Both the position numbers and the translations under genes were made by a program. The notes below the pieces were generated by a model. It saw only the letters and a program-made list of their open reading frames with translations. It searched no databases and was not told the DNA's origin. From Nocardioides sp. LHD-245 (GTDB taxonomy: Bacteria; Actinomycetota; Actinomycetes; Propionibacteriales; Nocardioidaceae), in assembly GCF_030929495.1 (NCBI RefSeq), contig NZ_JAVFWN010000011.1:62001-126000 (forward strand): 64,000 bases of DNA, written 5' to 3'. Positions 16,795 through 25,222 of the stretch are shown in pieces; positions within the stretch are counted from its first letter, which is position 1, and every line of letters begins with the position of its first letter.

Positions 16795-17961
16795 GTGGTC
16801 TCTGCCCGTCTGAGTCGCAGAGCGGCACTCCGCGGGGGTGCCGGGCTCCTGGTCGGTGGCGCCAGTCTCGGCGTCCTCCCGCTGTTCGGTACGCCGGACC
16901 GCAAGCAGGATCCGGCCTCCTGCCGCACCCGGGACCTGTCCGCGTCCGACCGGCGGCTCGTCGTCTCGAACTGGCCCGGCTACATCGACGAGGACGACGG
17001 CGACTACGTCGCGACGCTCACCGAGTTCCAGGAGCGCACCGGCATCCAGGTGAGCTACACCGCCGACGTCAACGACAACCTGGAGTTCTTCGCCAAGGTG
17101 GTCAACCAGCTCGGCTCCTGCCAGTCCTCGAAGCGTGACCTGTTCATGCTCACCGACTGGATGGCGGCACGGATGATCCAGGTCGGCTGGATCCAACCGC
17201 TGGACACCGCGAAGGTCCCCAACCTGCACGCCAACCTGATCGACTCGCTCCAGGGCGTGGGCTGGGACCCCGAACGCACCTACTCCGCCCCCTGGCAGAG
17301 CGGTCTGACCGGGATCGCCTACAACAGGTCGAAGGTCGGTGAGGTGCGCTCGTTCGAGGAGCTGCTCTCCCGCGACGACCTGCGCGGGCGGATCTCGCTG
17401 CTCACCGAGATGCGCGACACGATGGGCCTGATCATGCTGGCGCAGGGCGCCGACCCGGCCGACTTCGACCAGGACGACTGGGACAACGCGATCGACCGGC
17501 TGCGCAAGGCCCGCAACGACGGCCAGATCCGCGCGTTCACCGGCAACGACTACATCCAGGACCTCTCGGCCGGCAACATCCTGGCCTGCGAGGCGTGGTC
17601 CGGCGACGTCGCGGCGGCCGAGAACGAGGATCTGGTGTTCGTCTCGCCGGAGGAGGGCCAGATGATCTGGTCCGACAACATGCTCATCCCCAACCTCGCC
17701 AGCCACCAGGGCAACGCCGAGGAGTGGATCAACTACTACTACGAGCCCGAGGTGGCCGCGAAGCTCGCGGCGTACGTCTGGTACATCTGCCCGGTCAAGG
17801 GCGCCCAGGAGGCGATGGAGAAGGTCGACCCGAGCCTCGTCGAGAACCAGCTGATCTTCCCGTCCGCCGAGTCGCTGAAGACGATGCACTCGTTCATGGC
17901 CCTCGAGGAGTTCCAGATCCGCGCCTACGAAGGAGATTTCGCCGATGTCATTGGCGGCTGA
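16795..17961 (+). CDS. potD: polyamine ABC transporter substrate-binding protein (PotD/PotF family)
   Basis: 388 residues from GTG 16795, chosen for the GGGAGGTGG ribosome site 7 nt upstream (the frame opens at 16741). The twin-arginine signal LSRRAALRGG is followed by a hydrophobic GLLVGGASLGVLPLF, so Tat export is likely. The mature part starts VVSNWPGYID, with DLFMLTDWMAARM, YSAPWQSGLTGIAYN and IPNLASHQGNAEEWINYYYE, as in PotD/PotF. It captures putrescine/spermidine outside the membrane for PotABC. The gene overlaps potA by 17 bp. Confidence 0.88.
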   Translation: MVSARLSRRAALRGGAGLLVGGASLGVLPLFGTPDRKQDPASCRTRDLSASDRRLVVSNWPGYIDEDDGDYVATLTEFQERTGIQVSYTADVNDNLEFFAKVVNQLGSCQSSKRDLFMLTDWMAARMIQVGWIQPLDTAKVPNLHANLIDSLQGVGWDPERTYSAPWQSGLTGIAYNRSKVGEVRSFEELLSRDDLRGRISLLTEMRDTMGLIMLAQGADPADFDQDDWDNAIDRLRKARNDGQIRAFTGNDYIQDLSAGNILACEAWSGDVAAAENEDLVFVSPEEGQMIWSDNMLIPNLASHQGNAEEWINYYYEPEVAAKLAAYVWYICPVKGAQEAMEKVDPSLVENQLIFPSAESLKTMHSFMALEEFQIRAYEGDFADVIGG

Positions 17962-19126
17962 CAGCGCGGCGCACCGCGCATCCGACCGGTCGCAGGGAGA
18001 GGGGCGGAGTCTCCGGCTCACGGCGCTCACCAAGGAGTTCGCGACCTTCACGGCCGTGCGCTCACTCGACCTGGAGGTCCCCGCGGGGACCTTCTTCGCG
18101 CTGCTCGGTCCCTCCGGGTGCGGGAAGACGACCACGCTGCGGATGGTCGCCGGCCTGGACACGCCGACGTCCGGGACCATCCACCTCGGCGACGACGAGA
18201 TCACCTACGAGAAGCCCTACCGGCGCCCGGTCAACACCGTCTTCCAGAACTACGCGCTCTTTCCCCATCTCGACATCCACGAGAACGTGGCCTTCGGGCT
18301 GCGTCGGCGCAAGGTCAAGGACGTCGACCAGCAGGTGCAGGAGATGCTGTCGCTGGTCGAGCTCGAGGCCCAGGCACGCAAGAAGCCCCCGCAGATGTCG
18401 GGCGGCCAGCAGCAGCGCGTCGCGCTCGCGCGGGCGCTGATCAACCGGCCCGAGGTCCTGTTGCTCGACGAGCCGCTCGGCGCCCTCGACCTCAAGCTGC
18501 GCCGCGGGATGCAGATCGAGCTCAAACGGATCCAGACCGAGGTCGGCCTCACCTTCGTGCATGTCACGCACGACCAGGAGGAGGCGATGACGATGGCCGA
18601 CACGATCGCGGTCATGAACAGCGGCGTCATCGAGCAGATGGGCTCTCCCGCCGAGCTCTACGAGAACCCGCGCACCACCTTCGTCGCCAACTTCCTCGGG
18701 CAGTCCAACCTGATCGCCGGCGCCGTCTCCAGCACCGTCTCCAGCACCGACGGCGACGTCGTGCGGGTCGACATGCACGGCACCCAGGTCTCGATCCCGG
18801 CGGACCGGGCGCACGTCCGCGCCGGTGACGGCTGGGTCGGCATCCGGCCGGAGAAGGTGCTGATCGAGCCGCTCGGCGAGCCGCTCGACGCCCCGGGCAA
18901 CCACCTGACCGGCGGCGTCATCACCGACGTCAGCTTCGTCGGCGTCAGCACGCAGTACCTCGTGATGATGCCGTGGGGTCAGGAGCTGATGTCCTTCGAG
19001 CAGAACACCGGGCGCCGCCCCGTCCTCGCGACAGGCACCAAGGTCGACGTGTCCTGGCGCCCGGAGTTCGCGTTCCTGCTGCCGGCGAGCCAGGACGTCA
19101 ACGCCGGCGTCGTCGAGGAGTCCTGA
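17945..19126 (+). CDS. potA: polyamine ABC transporter ATP-binding protein
   Basis: 393 residues. Walker A LLGPSGCGKTTTLRMVAGL (about 56-74), Q loop NTVFQNYALFPHL, signature MSGGQQQRVALARAL, Walker B LLLDEPLGALD, H loop VTHDQEEAMTMAD, and a C-terminal TOBE domain (GIRPEKVLIEP onward). This is the PotA/CysA class importer ATPase that energises uptake. It overlaps potD at its 5' end and shares one base with potB (TGATG), a tightly coupled operon. Confidence 0.93.
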   Translation: MSLAADSAAHRASDRSQGEGRSLRLTALTKEFATFTAVRSLDLEVPAGTFFALLGPSGCGKTTTLRMVAGLDTPTSGTIHLGDDEITYEKPYRRPVNTVFQNYALFPHLDIHENVAFGLRRRKVKDVDQQVQEMLSLVELEAQARKKPPQMSGGQQQRVALARALINRPEVLLLDEPLGALDLKLRRGMQIELKRIQTEVGLTFVHVTHDQEEAMTMADTIAVMNSGVIEQMGSPAELYENPRTTFVANFLGQSNLIAGAVSSTVSSTDGDVVRVDMHGTQVSIPADRAHVRAGDGWVGIRPEKVLIEPLGEPLDAPGNHLTGGVITDVSFVGVSTQYLVMMPWGQELMSFEQNTGRRPVLATGTKVDVSWRPEFAFLLPASQDVNAGVVEES

Positions 19127-19974
19127 TGCGGCGCGGGCGGTTCACCGGCTACTGGCTGATGCTGCCGGCGGGCCTGTGGCTCGCGCTCTTCTTCGTCATC
19201 CCGTTCTACTCGCTGCTCGCGACCAGCCTCTTCGATCCCGAGGGCTCGGTGCTGACCGGGTACTCCGTCGACTACCGGTTCGCGAACTTCGTCGACGCGC
19301 TCCAGCAGTTCTGGGAGCCGTTGGTCCGGTCGCTGTGGTACGCCGCCGTCGCGACCGCGATCTGCCTGGTGCTCGGCTACGTCCTCGCCTACGCGATCGC
19401 GTTCAAGGCCGGGCGGTGGCGCACCCTGCTGCTCGTCCTGGTCATCGCCCCGTTCTTCACCAGCTTCCTGGTCCGCACGCTGTCCTGGAAGCTGATCCTG
19501 GCCGACGACGGGTTCGTGGTCGACACCCTGCAGTTCCTGCAGCTGCTGGGCGACGACGGGCGGCTGCTCGCGACGCCGGTCGCGGTGATCGCCGGACTGG
19601 TCTACAACTTCCTGCCGTTCATGGTCCTCCCGCTCTATGCCAGCCTGGAGAAGATCGACGGCCGGTTGATCGAGGCCGCCGGAGACCTCTACGCCTCCCC
19701 CACCCGCGGCTTCCTCAAGGTGACCCTGCCGCTCTCGAAGCCCGGCGTGGTGGCGGGCACCCTGCTGACCTTCATCCCCGCGGCCGGCGACTACATCAAC
19801 GCCGCGCTCCTGGGCAGTCCCAACCAGCGCATGGTCGGCAACGTCATCCAGAACCTGTTCACCAGCACCGGCGACTACGCCGCAGCCGGCGCCCTGTCGG
19901 TGATCCTGATGGTCATCATCGTCGCGCTGGTCATGCTCTACATCCGCACGGCGGGGACGGAGGAGCTCGTATGA
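19126..19974 (+). CDS. potB: polyamine ABC transporter permease
   Basis: 282 residues with six membrane spans (first about 8-32). The EAA loop is DGRLIEAAGDLYASPTRGFLKVTLPLSKPG, where PotA docks. FVVDTLQFLQLLG and IPAAGDYINAALLG are typical of PotB/PotH. Start ATG 19126 overlaps the potA stop; its end overlaps potC by 4 bp. Confidence 0.92.
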   Translation: MRRGRFTGYWLMLPAGLWLALFFVIPFYSLLATSLFDPEGSVLTGYSVDYRFANFVDALQQFWEPLVRSLWYAAVATAICLVLGYVLAYAIAFKAGRWRTLLLVLVIAPFFTSFLVRTLSWKLILADDGFVVDTLQFLQLLGDDGRLLATPVAVIAGLVYNFLPFMVLPLYASLEKIDGRLIEAAGDLYASPTRGFLKVTLPLSKPGVVAGTLLTFIPAAGDYINAALLGSPNQRMVGNVIQNLFTSTGDYAAAGALSVILMVIIVALVMLYIRTAGTEELV

Positions 19975-20786
19975 GCGGCCTGCAACGGGCCGGACGGTGG
20001 ATCGGCGAGCACCTCGTGCTGGCGGCCGGTCTCCTCGTGCTGGTCTACATGTTCGTCCCGATCGCGGTCGTGATGCTGATGAGCTTCAACGACAACAGCG
20101 AGTCGCGCAACGTCTACGCGTTCCGGGACTTCACCTGGAGCAACTGGGCCAACCCCTGCCGGCCCGACGGCATGTGCGAGGCCGTGGTCCGCAGCATCGA
20201 GATCGGGCTGCTCGCCACGCTGGTGGCGACCCTGCTCGGCAGCCTCGCGGCGTTCGCGCTCGTGCGCCACGACTTCATCGGCCGCTCGGTCGCCAACACC
20301 GTGATCTTCCTGCCGATGGCCTCTCCCGAGATCGTGATGGGCTCCTCGCTGCTCGCGCTGTTCGTCGCGGGTGGCTTCGGCGGCCGGCTGGGCTTCGTCA
20401 CGATCTTCATCGCGCACGTGATGTTCTGCCTGTCCTTCGTCATCGTGACGGTCAAGGCACGGCTGTCGGGCCTGGACCAGAACCTCGAGCAGGCCGCGAT
20501 GGACCTCTACGCCAGCGAGTGGACGACCTTCTGGCGGGTGACCTTCCCGTTGGTCTTCCCGGGCGTCGCCGCGGCCGCGCTGCTGAGCTTCTCCCTGTCC
20601 TTCGACGACTTCATCATCACCAACCTCAACGCGGGCCAGAGCGTCACCTTCCCGATGTTCGTGTGGGGCGTCGCGCAGCGCGGCATCCCAATGCAGGTCA
20701 ACGTGGTCGGAACCGTGATGTTCCTGATCTCGCTGTTCCTGGTCGTGGGCAACATGCTGGTCACCCGCAAGAAGGTCGCCGCCTGA
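19971..20786 (+). CDS. potC: polyamine ABC transporter permease
   Basis: 271 residues with six membrane spans. Near the N terminus LVYMFVPIAVVMLMSFND, the EAA loop EQAAMDLYASEWTTFWRVTFP, and SFDDFIITNLNAGQSVTFPMFVW as in PotC/PotI. The ATG at 19971 is in the ATGA overlap with potB. It is the last gene of the transporter operon, followed 3 bp later by the 22-bp-period inverted repeat array. Confidence 0.92.
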   Translation: MSGLQRAGRWIGEHLVLAAGLLVLVYMFVPIAVVMLMSFNDNSESRNVYAFRDFTWSNWANPCRPDGMCEAVVRSIEIGLLATLVATLLGSLAAFALVRHDFIGRSVANTVIFLPMASPEIVMGSSLLALFVAGGFGGRLGFVTIFIAHVMFCLSFVIVTVKARLSGLDQNLEQAAMDLYASEWTTFWRVTFPLVFPGVAAAALLSFSLSFDDFIITNLNAGQSVTFPMFVWGVAQRGIPMQVNVVGTVMFLISLFLVVGNMLVTRKKVAA

Positions 20787-20788
20787 CG

Positions 20789-20926
20789 TTGAGTCGTCGC
20801 TTGTGACCTATTGAGTCGTCACAGGTGACCTGTCGAACCGTCGCAAGCTGTCGGGGCGCCGGGCGAGATTCTGACGACTCAACGGGTCGGAAGCGGCGAC
20901 TCAACGGGTCAGAACCGACGACTCAA
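20789..20926. repeat. inverted array of 22-bp-period repeats (TTGAGTCGTC core)
   Basis: TTGAGTCGTC occurs at 20789 and 20811, with a decayed copy (TCGAACCGTC) at 20833. The inverse form occurs at 20873 (GACGACTCAA), 20895 (GGCGACTCAA) and 20917 (GACGACTCAA). Every step is exactly 22 bp. Three units face three inverted units around a roughly 30-bp centre, forming a large imperfect hairpin between potC and the convergent aminotransferase gene. It could act as a bidirectional terminator or be a REP/MITE-like intergenic element. Confidence 0.8.
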
Positions 20927-20948
20927 CGACCACGGTGAGGTACGACGA

Positions 20949-20986
20949 AGCGGCGGCCCGGGCTCCCCACGTCCCGGACCGCCGCT
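20949..20986 (-). terminator. hairpin after the aminotransferase gene
   Basis: Arms AGCGGCGGCCCGGG and CCCGGACCGCCGCT (13 of 14 paired) enclose a 10-nt loop, 35 bp beyond the aminotransferase stop. There is no clear T-run. Confidence 0.5.
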
Positions 20987-21020
20987 GGGTGCGGTGGTTG
21001 CCGCCGAGCGTCCCCGGTTG

Positions 21021-22415
21021 CTACAACAGCCCTGCCGCCTCGGTGAGGACCGCGCGCAGCTTCTGCTCCATCTCGTCGAAGTGCTCCTGGCCGCAGATCA
21101 GCGGCGGGGAGAGCTGGATGACCGGATCGCCGCGGTCGTCGGCACGGCAGTAGAGGCCCGCGTCGTAGAGCGCCTTGGAGAGGAACCCGCGCAGCAGTCG
21201 CTCGGACTCGTCCTCGTCGAAGGTCTCCTTGGTGGCCTTGTCCTTGACCAGCTCGATGCCGTAGAAGTACCCGTCGCCGCGCACGTCGCCGACGATCGGC
21301 AGGTCGAGCAGTCGCTCCAGAGTGCCCCGGAAGGCACCCTCGTTCTCACGCACGCCCTCGAGGACCTTCTCGTCCTCGAAGATCTCGAAGTTCTTCAGCG
21401 CCACGGCGGTGGAGACCGGATGGCCGCCGAAGGTGTAGCCGTGCAGGAAGGTCTCGGTGCCGTGGGCGAAGGGCTCGTAGACCCGGTCACTGGCGATCAT
21501 CGCGCCCAGGGGGGCGTAGCCGGAGGTGATGCCCTTCGCCGAGGTGATGATGTCGGGCTGGTAGCCGTAGCGCTCGGCGCCGAACATGTGGCCCAGCCGG
21601 CCGTAGGCGCAGATGACCTCGTCGGAGACCAGCAGGACGTCGTACTGGTCGCAGATCTCGCGCACCCGCTGGAAGTAGCCCGGCGGCGGCGGGAAGCAGC
21701 CGCCGGCGTTCTGCACCGGCTCGAGGAAGACGGCCGCGACGGTCTCGGGCCCCTCGTTCTCGATGGCGACCGCGATCTGGTCGGCGGCCCAGCGGCCGAA
21801 GACCTCGGGGTCGACAGTGCCGTCCGCGCCCTCCAGGAAGGCGGGCGCGCGGTAGATGTTGGTGTTGGGCACCCGGAAGGTCGAGGGCACGAGCGGCTCG
21901 AAGGGAGCCTTGAGGCCCGGCAGGCCGGTGATCGAGAGGGCGCCCTGCGTGGTGCCGTGGTAGGCGATGGCGCGGCTGATCACCTTGTGCTTCATCGGCT
22001 TGCCGACCAGCTTGAAGTAGTTCTTGGCGAGCTTCCACGCCGACTCGACGGCCTCGCCGCCGCCGGAGGTGAAGAAGACCCGGTTGAGGTCGCCCGGCGC
22101 GTGGCCGGCGAGCTTCGCCGCCAGCTCGATCGCGGTCGGGTGGGCATAGGACCACAGCGGGAAGAACGCGAGCTCGGCGGCCTGCTTGGCGGCGGCCTCC
22201 GCGAGGTCGGTGCGGCCGTGGCCGAGCTGGCTGACGAACAGTCCGCCGAGGGCATCGAGGTACTTGCGTCCGTGCGCGTCCCACACGTAGGCGCCGTCAC
22301 CGCGGACGATGACCGGCACCTCCGCGGTGTCGTACGACGACATGCGGGTGAAGTGCATCCACAGGTGGTCCCGGGCGGACTGCTGGAGGGCGTCGTGCGT
22401 CGTTGTGTCTACCAC
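21021..22415 (-). CDS. class III PLP aminotransferase, probable polyamine/GABA-type transaminase
   Basis: 464 residues. VFFTSGGGEAVESAWKLAKN, YHGTTQGALSITG, LVSDEVICAYGRLG and the PLP lysine in DIITSAKGITSGYAPLGA mark a fold-type I class III (omega) aminotransferase. In this setting it most likely moves the amino group of putrescine (or a related omega-amine) to pyruvate or 2-oxoglutarate, giving 4-aminobutanal for the adjacent dehydrogenase. It is divergent from the aldehyde dehydrogenase across a 124-bp region with a perfect 10-14-10 inverted repeat. Exact substrate is inference. Confidence 0.88.
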   Translation of the reverse strand: MVDTTTHDALQQSARDHLWMHFTRMSSYDTAEVPVIVRGDGAYVWDAHGRKYLDALGGLFVSQLGHGRTDLAEAAAKQAAELAFFPLWSYAHPTAIELAAKLAGHAPGDLNRVFFTSGGGEAVESAWKLAKNYFKLVGKPMKHKVISRAIAYHGTTQGALSITGLPGLKAPFEPLVPSTFRVPNTNIYRAPAFLEGADGTVDPEVFGRWAADQIAVAIENEGPETVAAVFLEPVQNAGGCFPPPPGYFQRVREICDQYDVLLVSDEVICAYGRLGHMFGAERYGYQPDIITSAKGITSGYAPLGAMIASDRVYEPFAHGTETFLHGYTFGGHPVSTAVALKNFEIFEDEKVLEGVRENEGAFRGTLERLLDLPIVGDVRGDGYFYGIELVKDKATKETFDEDESERLLRGFLSKALYDAGLYCRADDRGDPVIQLSPPLICGQEHFDEMEQKLRAVLTEAAGLL

Positions 22416-22453
22416 CCCTCCATCTTGACCTTTCTACGCCAAAACAGCAAGTG

Positions 22454-22494
22454 AATCAGTTGTCACCAGAACCGATCACAACTGATTTCGTTGC
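22454..22494. promoter_or_regulatory. perfect 10-14-10 inverted repeat, candidate operator
   Basis: AATCAGTTGT (22454-22463) and ACAACTGATT (22478-22487) are exact inverse copies separated by 14 bp. The right arm runs into GATTTCGTTGC (22484-22494), identical to 16696-16706. It sits between the divergent aminotransferase and dehydrogenase starts. Confidence 0.65.
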
Positions 22495-22503
22495 TCCCGG
22501 CCT

Positions 22504-22531
22504 TTCGTGCCACCGACTTCATGACTACGCT
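22504..22531 (+). promoter_or_regulatory. promoter for the dehydrogenase operon
   Basis: TTCGTG (22504-22509), a 16-bp spacer and TACGCT (22526-22531) end 8 nt before the ATG at 22540. This fits a leaderless transcript. Confidence 0.45.
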
Positions 22532-22539
22532 CGGCAGCC

Positions 22540-23979
22540 ATGACCCCTCTGCGCAACCTCATCGACGGCGCGTCCGCCGACGCCGCCTCCGGAGCCACCT
22601 ACGACGTCGTCAACCCCGCGACCGGCCGTGCGTACACGACCGCGCCCGCCAGCGGCGTCGAGGACGTCGACCGCGCGATGCGGGCCGCCGAGCGGGCGTT
22701 CGAGACCTGGGGCGAGACCACGCCCAAGGAGCGGCAGGAGGCGCTGCTGCGCATCGCCCAGGCGCTGGAGGACCGCTCCGACGACTTCGTCCGGGCCGAG
22801 TCCGAGAACACCGGCAAGCCGCTCGGCCTCACGGCCGACGAGGAGCTCCCGCCGAGCGTCGACGAGTTCCGCTTCTTCGCGGGCGCGGCCCGGGTGCTGG
22901 AAGGACGCAGCGCCGGCGAGTACCTCAAGGACCACACGTCCTGGGTACGGCGCGAGCCGATCGGCGTGGTCGCCCAGGTGACCCCGTGGAACTATCCGCT
23001 GATGATGGCGATCTGGAAGATCGCCCCCGCCCTCGCGGCCGGGAACACCGTGGTGCTCAAGCCGAGCGACACGACACCGGCCAGCACGGTCCTGCTGGCC
23101 GAGCTGGCCGCGGAGTTCCTGCCGCCCGGCGTACTCAACGTCGTGTGCGGCGACCGCGACACCGGCCGCGCCCTGATCGAGCACCGCACGCCGCGGCTGG
23201 TGGCGATCACCGGCTCGGTGCGCGCCGGGATGGAGGTCGCCGGCTCCGCGGCGACCGACCTCAAGCGGGTCCACCTCGAGCTCGGCGGCAAGGCGCCGGT
23301 CGTGGTCTTCGACGACGCCGACATCGCGGCGGCCGCCGAGGCGATCTCCACCGCCGGCTACTTCAACGCCGGCCAGGACTGCACGGCCGCCACCCGGGTG
23401 CTCGCCGCCGCGGGCATCCACGACGAGCTGGTGGCCGCGCTCGCCGAGCAGGCTCGGGCCGCACGCACCGGGCTGCCCGACGACCCCGACGTGCTCTACG
23501 GCGCGCTCAACAACCCCGATCAGCTCGCCCGCGTCGCTGGCATGGTCGACCGGCTGCCCGACCACGCCCGGATCGAGGCCGGCGGCACCCGGCCCACGGT
23601 CGCCGGCGGCGAGGGTGGCTACTACTACGACCCCACGGTCGTCTCCGGACTCCGGCAGGACGACGAGGTGGTCCAGGACGAGATCTTCGGCCCGGTCATC
23701 ACCGTGCAGAGCTTCGCCGACGAGGCGGAGGCGGTGCGCAACGCCAACGACGTGCGCTACGGGCTGTCGTCGAGCGTGTGGACCAGCGACCACGGCCGCG
23801 CGCTGCGGATGTCGCGCCGGCTCGACTTCGGCGTGGTCTGGATCAACACGCACATCCCCTTCGTCTCCGAGATGCCGCACGGCGGCTTCAAGCACTCCGG
23901 CTACGGCAAGGACCTGTCCATGTACGGTCTCGAGGACTACACGCGCATCAAGCACGTCATGTCCTACACGGGAGCGTGA
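22540..23979 (+). CDS. gamma-aminobutyraldehyde dehydrogenase-like ALDH
   Basis: 479 residues, NAD(P)-dependent aldehyde dehydrogenase. VAQVTPWNYPLMMAIWKIAP, ITGSVRAGMEVAG (cofactor loop), the general base in LELGGKAPVVVF, the nucleophile in FNAGQDCTAATR, and EIFGPVITVQSF. The GQDCTAATR form is typical of the YdcW/PatD aminobutyraldehyde group. It would oxidise 4-aminobutanal to GABA. First gene of a three-gene operon with the saccharopine-dehydrogenase-like and FAD oxidase genes; 7 bp to the next start. Confidence 0.88.
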   Translation: MTPLRNLIDGASADAASGATYDVVNPATGRAYTTAPASGVEDVDRAMRAAERAFETWGETTPKERQEALLRIAQALEDRSDDFVRAESENTGKPLGLTADEELPPSVDEFRFFAGAARVLEGRSAGEYLKDHTSWVRREPIGVVAQVTPWNYPLMMAIWKIAPALAAGNTVVLKPSDTTPASTVLLAELAAEFLPPGVLNVVCGDRDTGRALIEHRTPRLVAITGSVRAGMEVAGSAATDLKRVHLELGGKAPVVVFDDADIAAAAEAISTAGYFNAGQDCTAATRVLAAAGIHDELVAALAEQARAARTGLPDDPDVLYGALNNPDQLARVAGMVDRLPDHARIEAGGTRPTVAGGEGGYYYDPTVVSGLRQDDEVVQDEIFGPVITVQSFADEAEAVRNANDVRYGLSSSVWTSDHGRALRMSRRLDFGVVWINTHIPFVSEMPHGGFKHSGYGKDLSMYGLEDYTRIKHVMSYTGA

Positions 23980-23986
23980 TCCGGCG

Positions 23987-25222
23987 ATGACCGGGATGCG
24001 CATCCTCCTCGTCGGCGCCGGCGGCGTGGGCGGCGCCTTCGCCGCGATCGCCGCCCGCCGCGACTTCTTCGAGACGATCGTGGTCGCCGACTACGACCCG
24101 GACCGTGCCGCACGAGCCGCCGCCGGCGACGCACGGTTCACCGCGGCACGGGTGGACGCCTCGTCCGCCACCTCGGTGACCGAGCTGTGCCGGGAGCACC
24201 GGATCACGCACGTGATGAACGCCGTGGACCCGGTGTTCGACATGCCGGTCTTCGAGGGGGCGTTCGCGGCCGGTGCCGACTACCTCGACATGGCGATGTC
24301 GCTCTCGCGGCCGCACCCGGAGACGCCGTACGAGACGACGGGGGTGAAGCTCGGCGACGAGCAGTTCGCCGCCGCCGGCGCGTGGGAGGCGGCCGGGCGG
24401 CTGGCCCTGGTCGGGATCGGCGTCGAGCCGGGGCTCTCGGACGTGTTCGCCCGCTATGCCGCGGACCACCTGTTCGCCGAGATCGACGAGCTCGGCACCC
24501 GCGACGGAGCCAACCTGGTCGTGACCGACGACGACGGCAACGAGATCTTCGCACCGTCGTTCTCGATGTGGACGACCATCGAGGAGTGCCTCAACCCGCC
24601 GGTGATCTGGGAGACGGAGCGCGGCTGGTTCACGACTCCCCCGTTCAGCGAGCCCGAGGTCTTCGACTTCCCCGAGGGCATCGGACCGGTGGAGTGCGTC
24701 AACGTCGAGCACGAGGAGGTGCTGCTCATGCCGCGCTGGGTCGACTGCAAGCGGGCGACCTTCAAGTACGGGCTCGGCGAGGAGCTCATCACCATCCTCA
24801 AGGTGCTCCACACGCTCGGCCTCGACCGCACCGAGAAGGTCCGGGTCAAGGGCGTCGACGTGTCCCCGCGCGACGTCGTCGCCGCCGTGCTGCCGGATCC
24901 CGCGACGGTCGGGCCGCGGATGACGGGCAAGACCTGCGCCGGGCTCTGGGTCACCGGCACCGGCAAGGACGCGCAGGGGAATCCGACCGGCCCGCGCTCG
25001 ACGTACCTCTATCACGTGGTCGACAACGCCTGGACGATGGCGGAGTACGGCCACCAGTGCGTGGTCTGGCAGACGGCGGTCAACCCCGTCGTCGCGCTGG
25101 AGCTGCTCGCGACCGGCGTCTGGCAGGGCACCGGCGTGCTCGGCCCCGAGGCGTTCGACGCGGTGCCCTTCCTCGACCTGCTGACGGCGTACGGCGCCCC
25201 GTGGGGTCAACGCGAGCAATGA
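23987..25222 (+). CDS. saccharopine dehydrogenase-family protein of the polyamine cluster
   Basis: 411 residues. N-terminal Rossmann fold MRILLVGAGGVGGAFAAIAA with VADYDPDRAARAA and VMNAVDPVFDMPVFEGAF, then the catalytic-type domain (ADYLDMAM, GIGVEPGLSDVFARYAADHL). The family includes saccharopine reductase, homospermidine synthase and carboxy(nor)spermidine dehydrogenase, all acting on polyamine- or lysine-like secondary amines by imine reduction or its reverse. Position between an aldehyde dehydrogenase and an amine oxidase suggests a step in polyamine metabolism. ATG 23987 fits the glycine-rich loop; its stop overlaps the next gene (ATGA). Confidence 0.85.
   Translation: MTGMRILLVGAGGVGGAFAAIAARRDFFETIVVADYDPDRAARAAAGDARFTAARVDASSATSVTELCREHRITHVMNAVDPVFDMPVFEGAFAAGADYLDMAMSLSRPHPETPYETTGVKLGDEQFAAAGAWEAAGRLALVGIGVEPGLSDVFARYAADHLFAEIDELGTRDGANLVVTDDDGNEIFAPSFSMWTTIEECLNPPVIWETERGWFTTPPFSEPEVFDFPEGIGPVECVNVEHEEVLLMPRWVDCKRATFKYGLGEELITILKVLHTLGLDRTEKVRVKGVDVSPRDVVAAVLPDPATVGPRMTGKTCAGLWVTGTGKDAQGNPTGPRSTYLYHVVDNAWTMAEYGHQCVVWQTAVNPVVALELLATGVWQGTGVLGPEAFDAVPFLDLLTAYGAPWGQREQ

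Noticed and set aside
20789..20926. CRISPR-like reading of the 22-bp-period repeats
   Set aside because: The repeat core is only 10 bp, spacers are themselves conserved, and half the copies are inverted; no cas genes.
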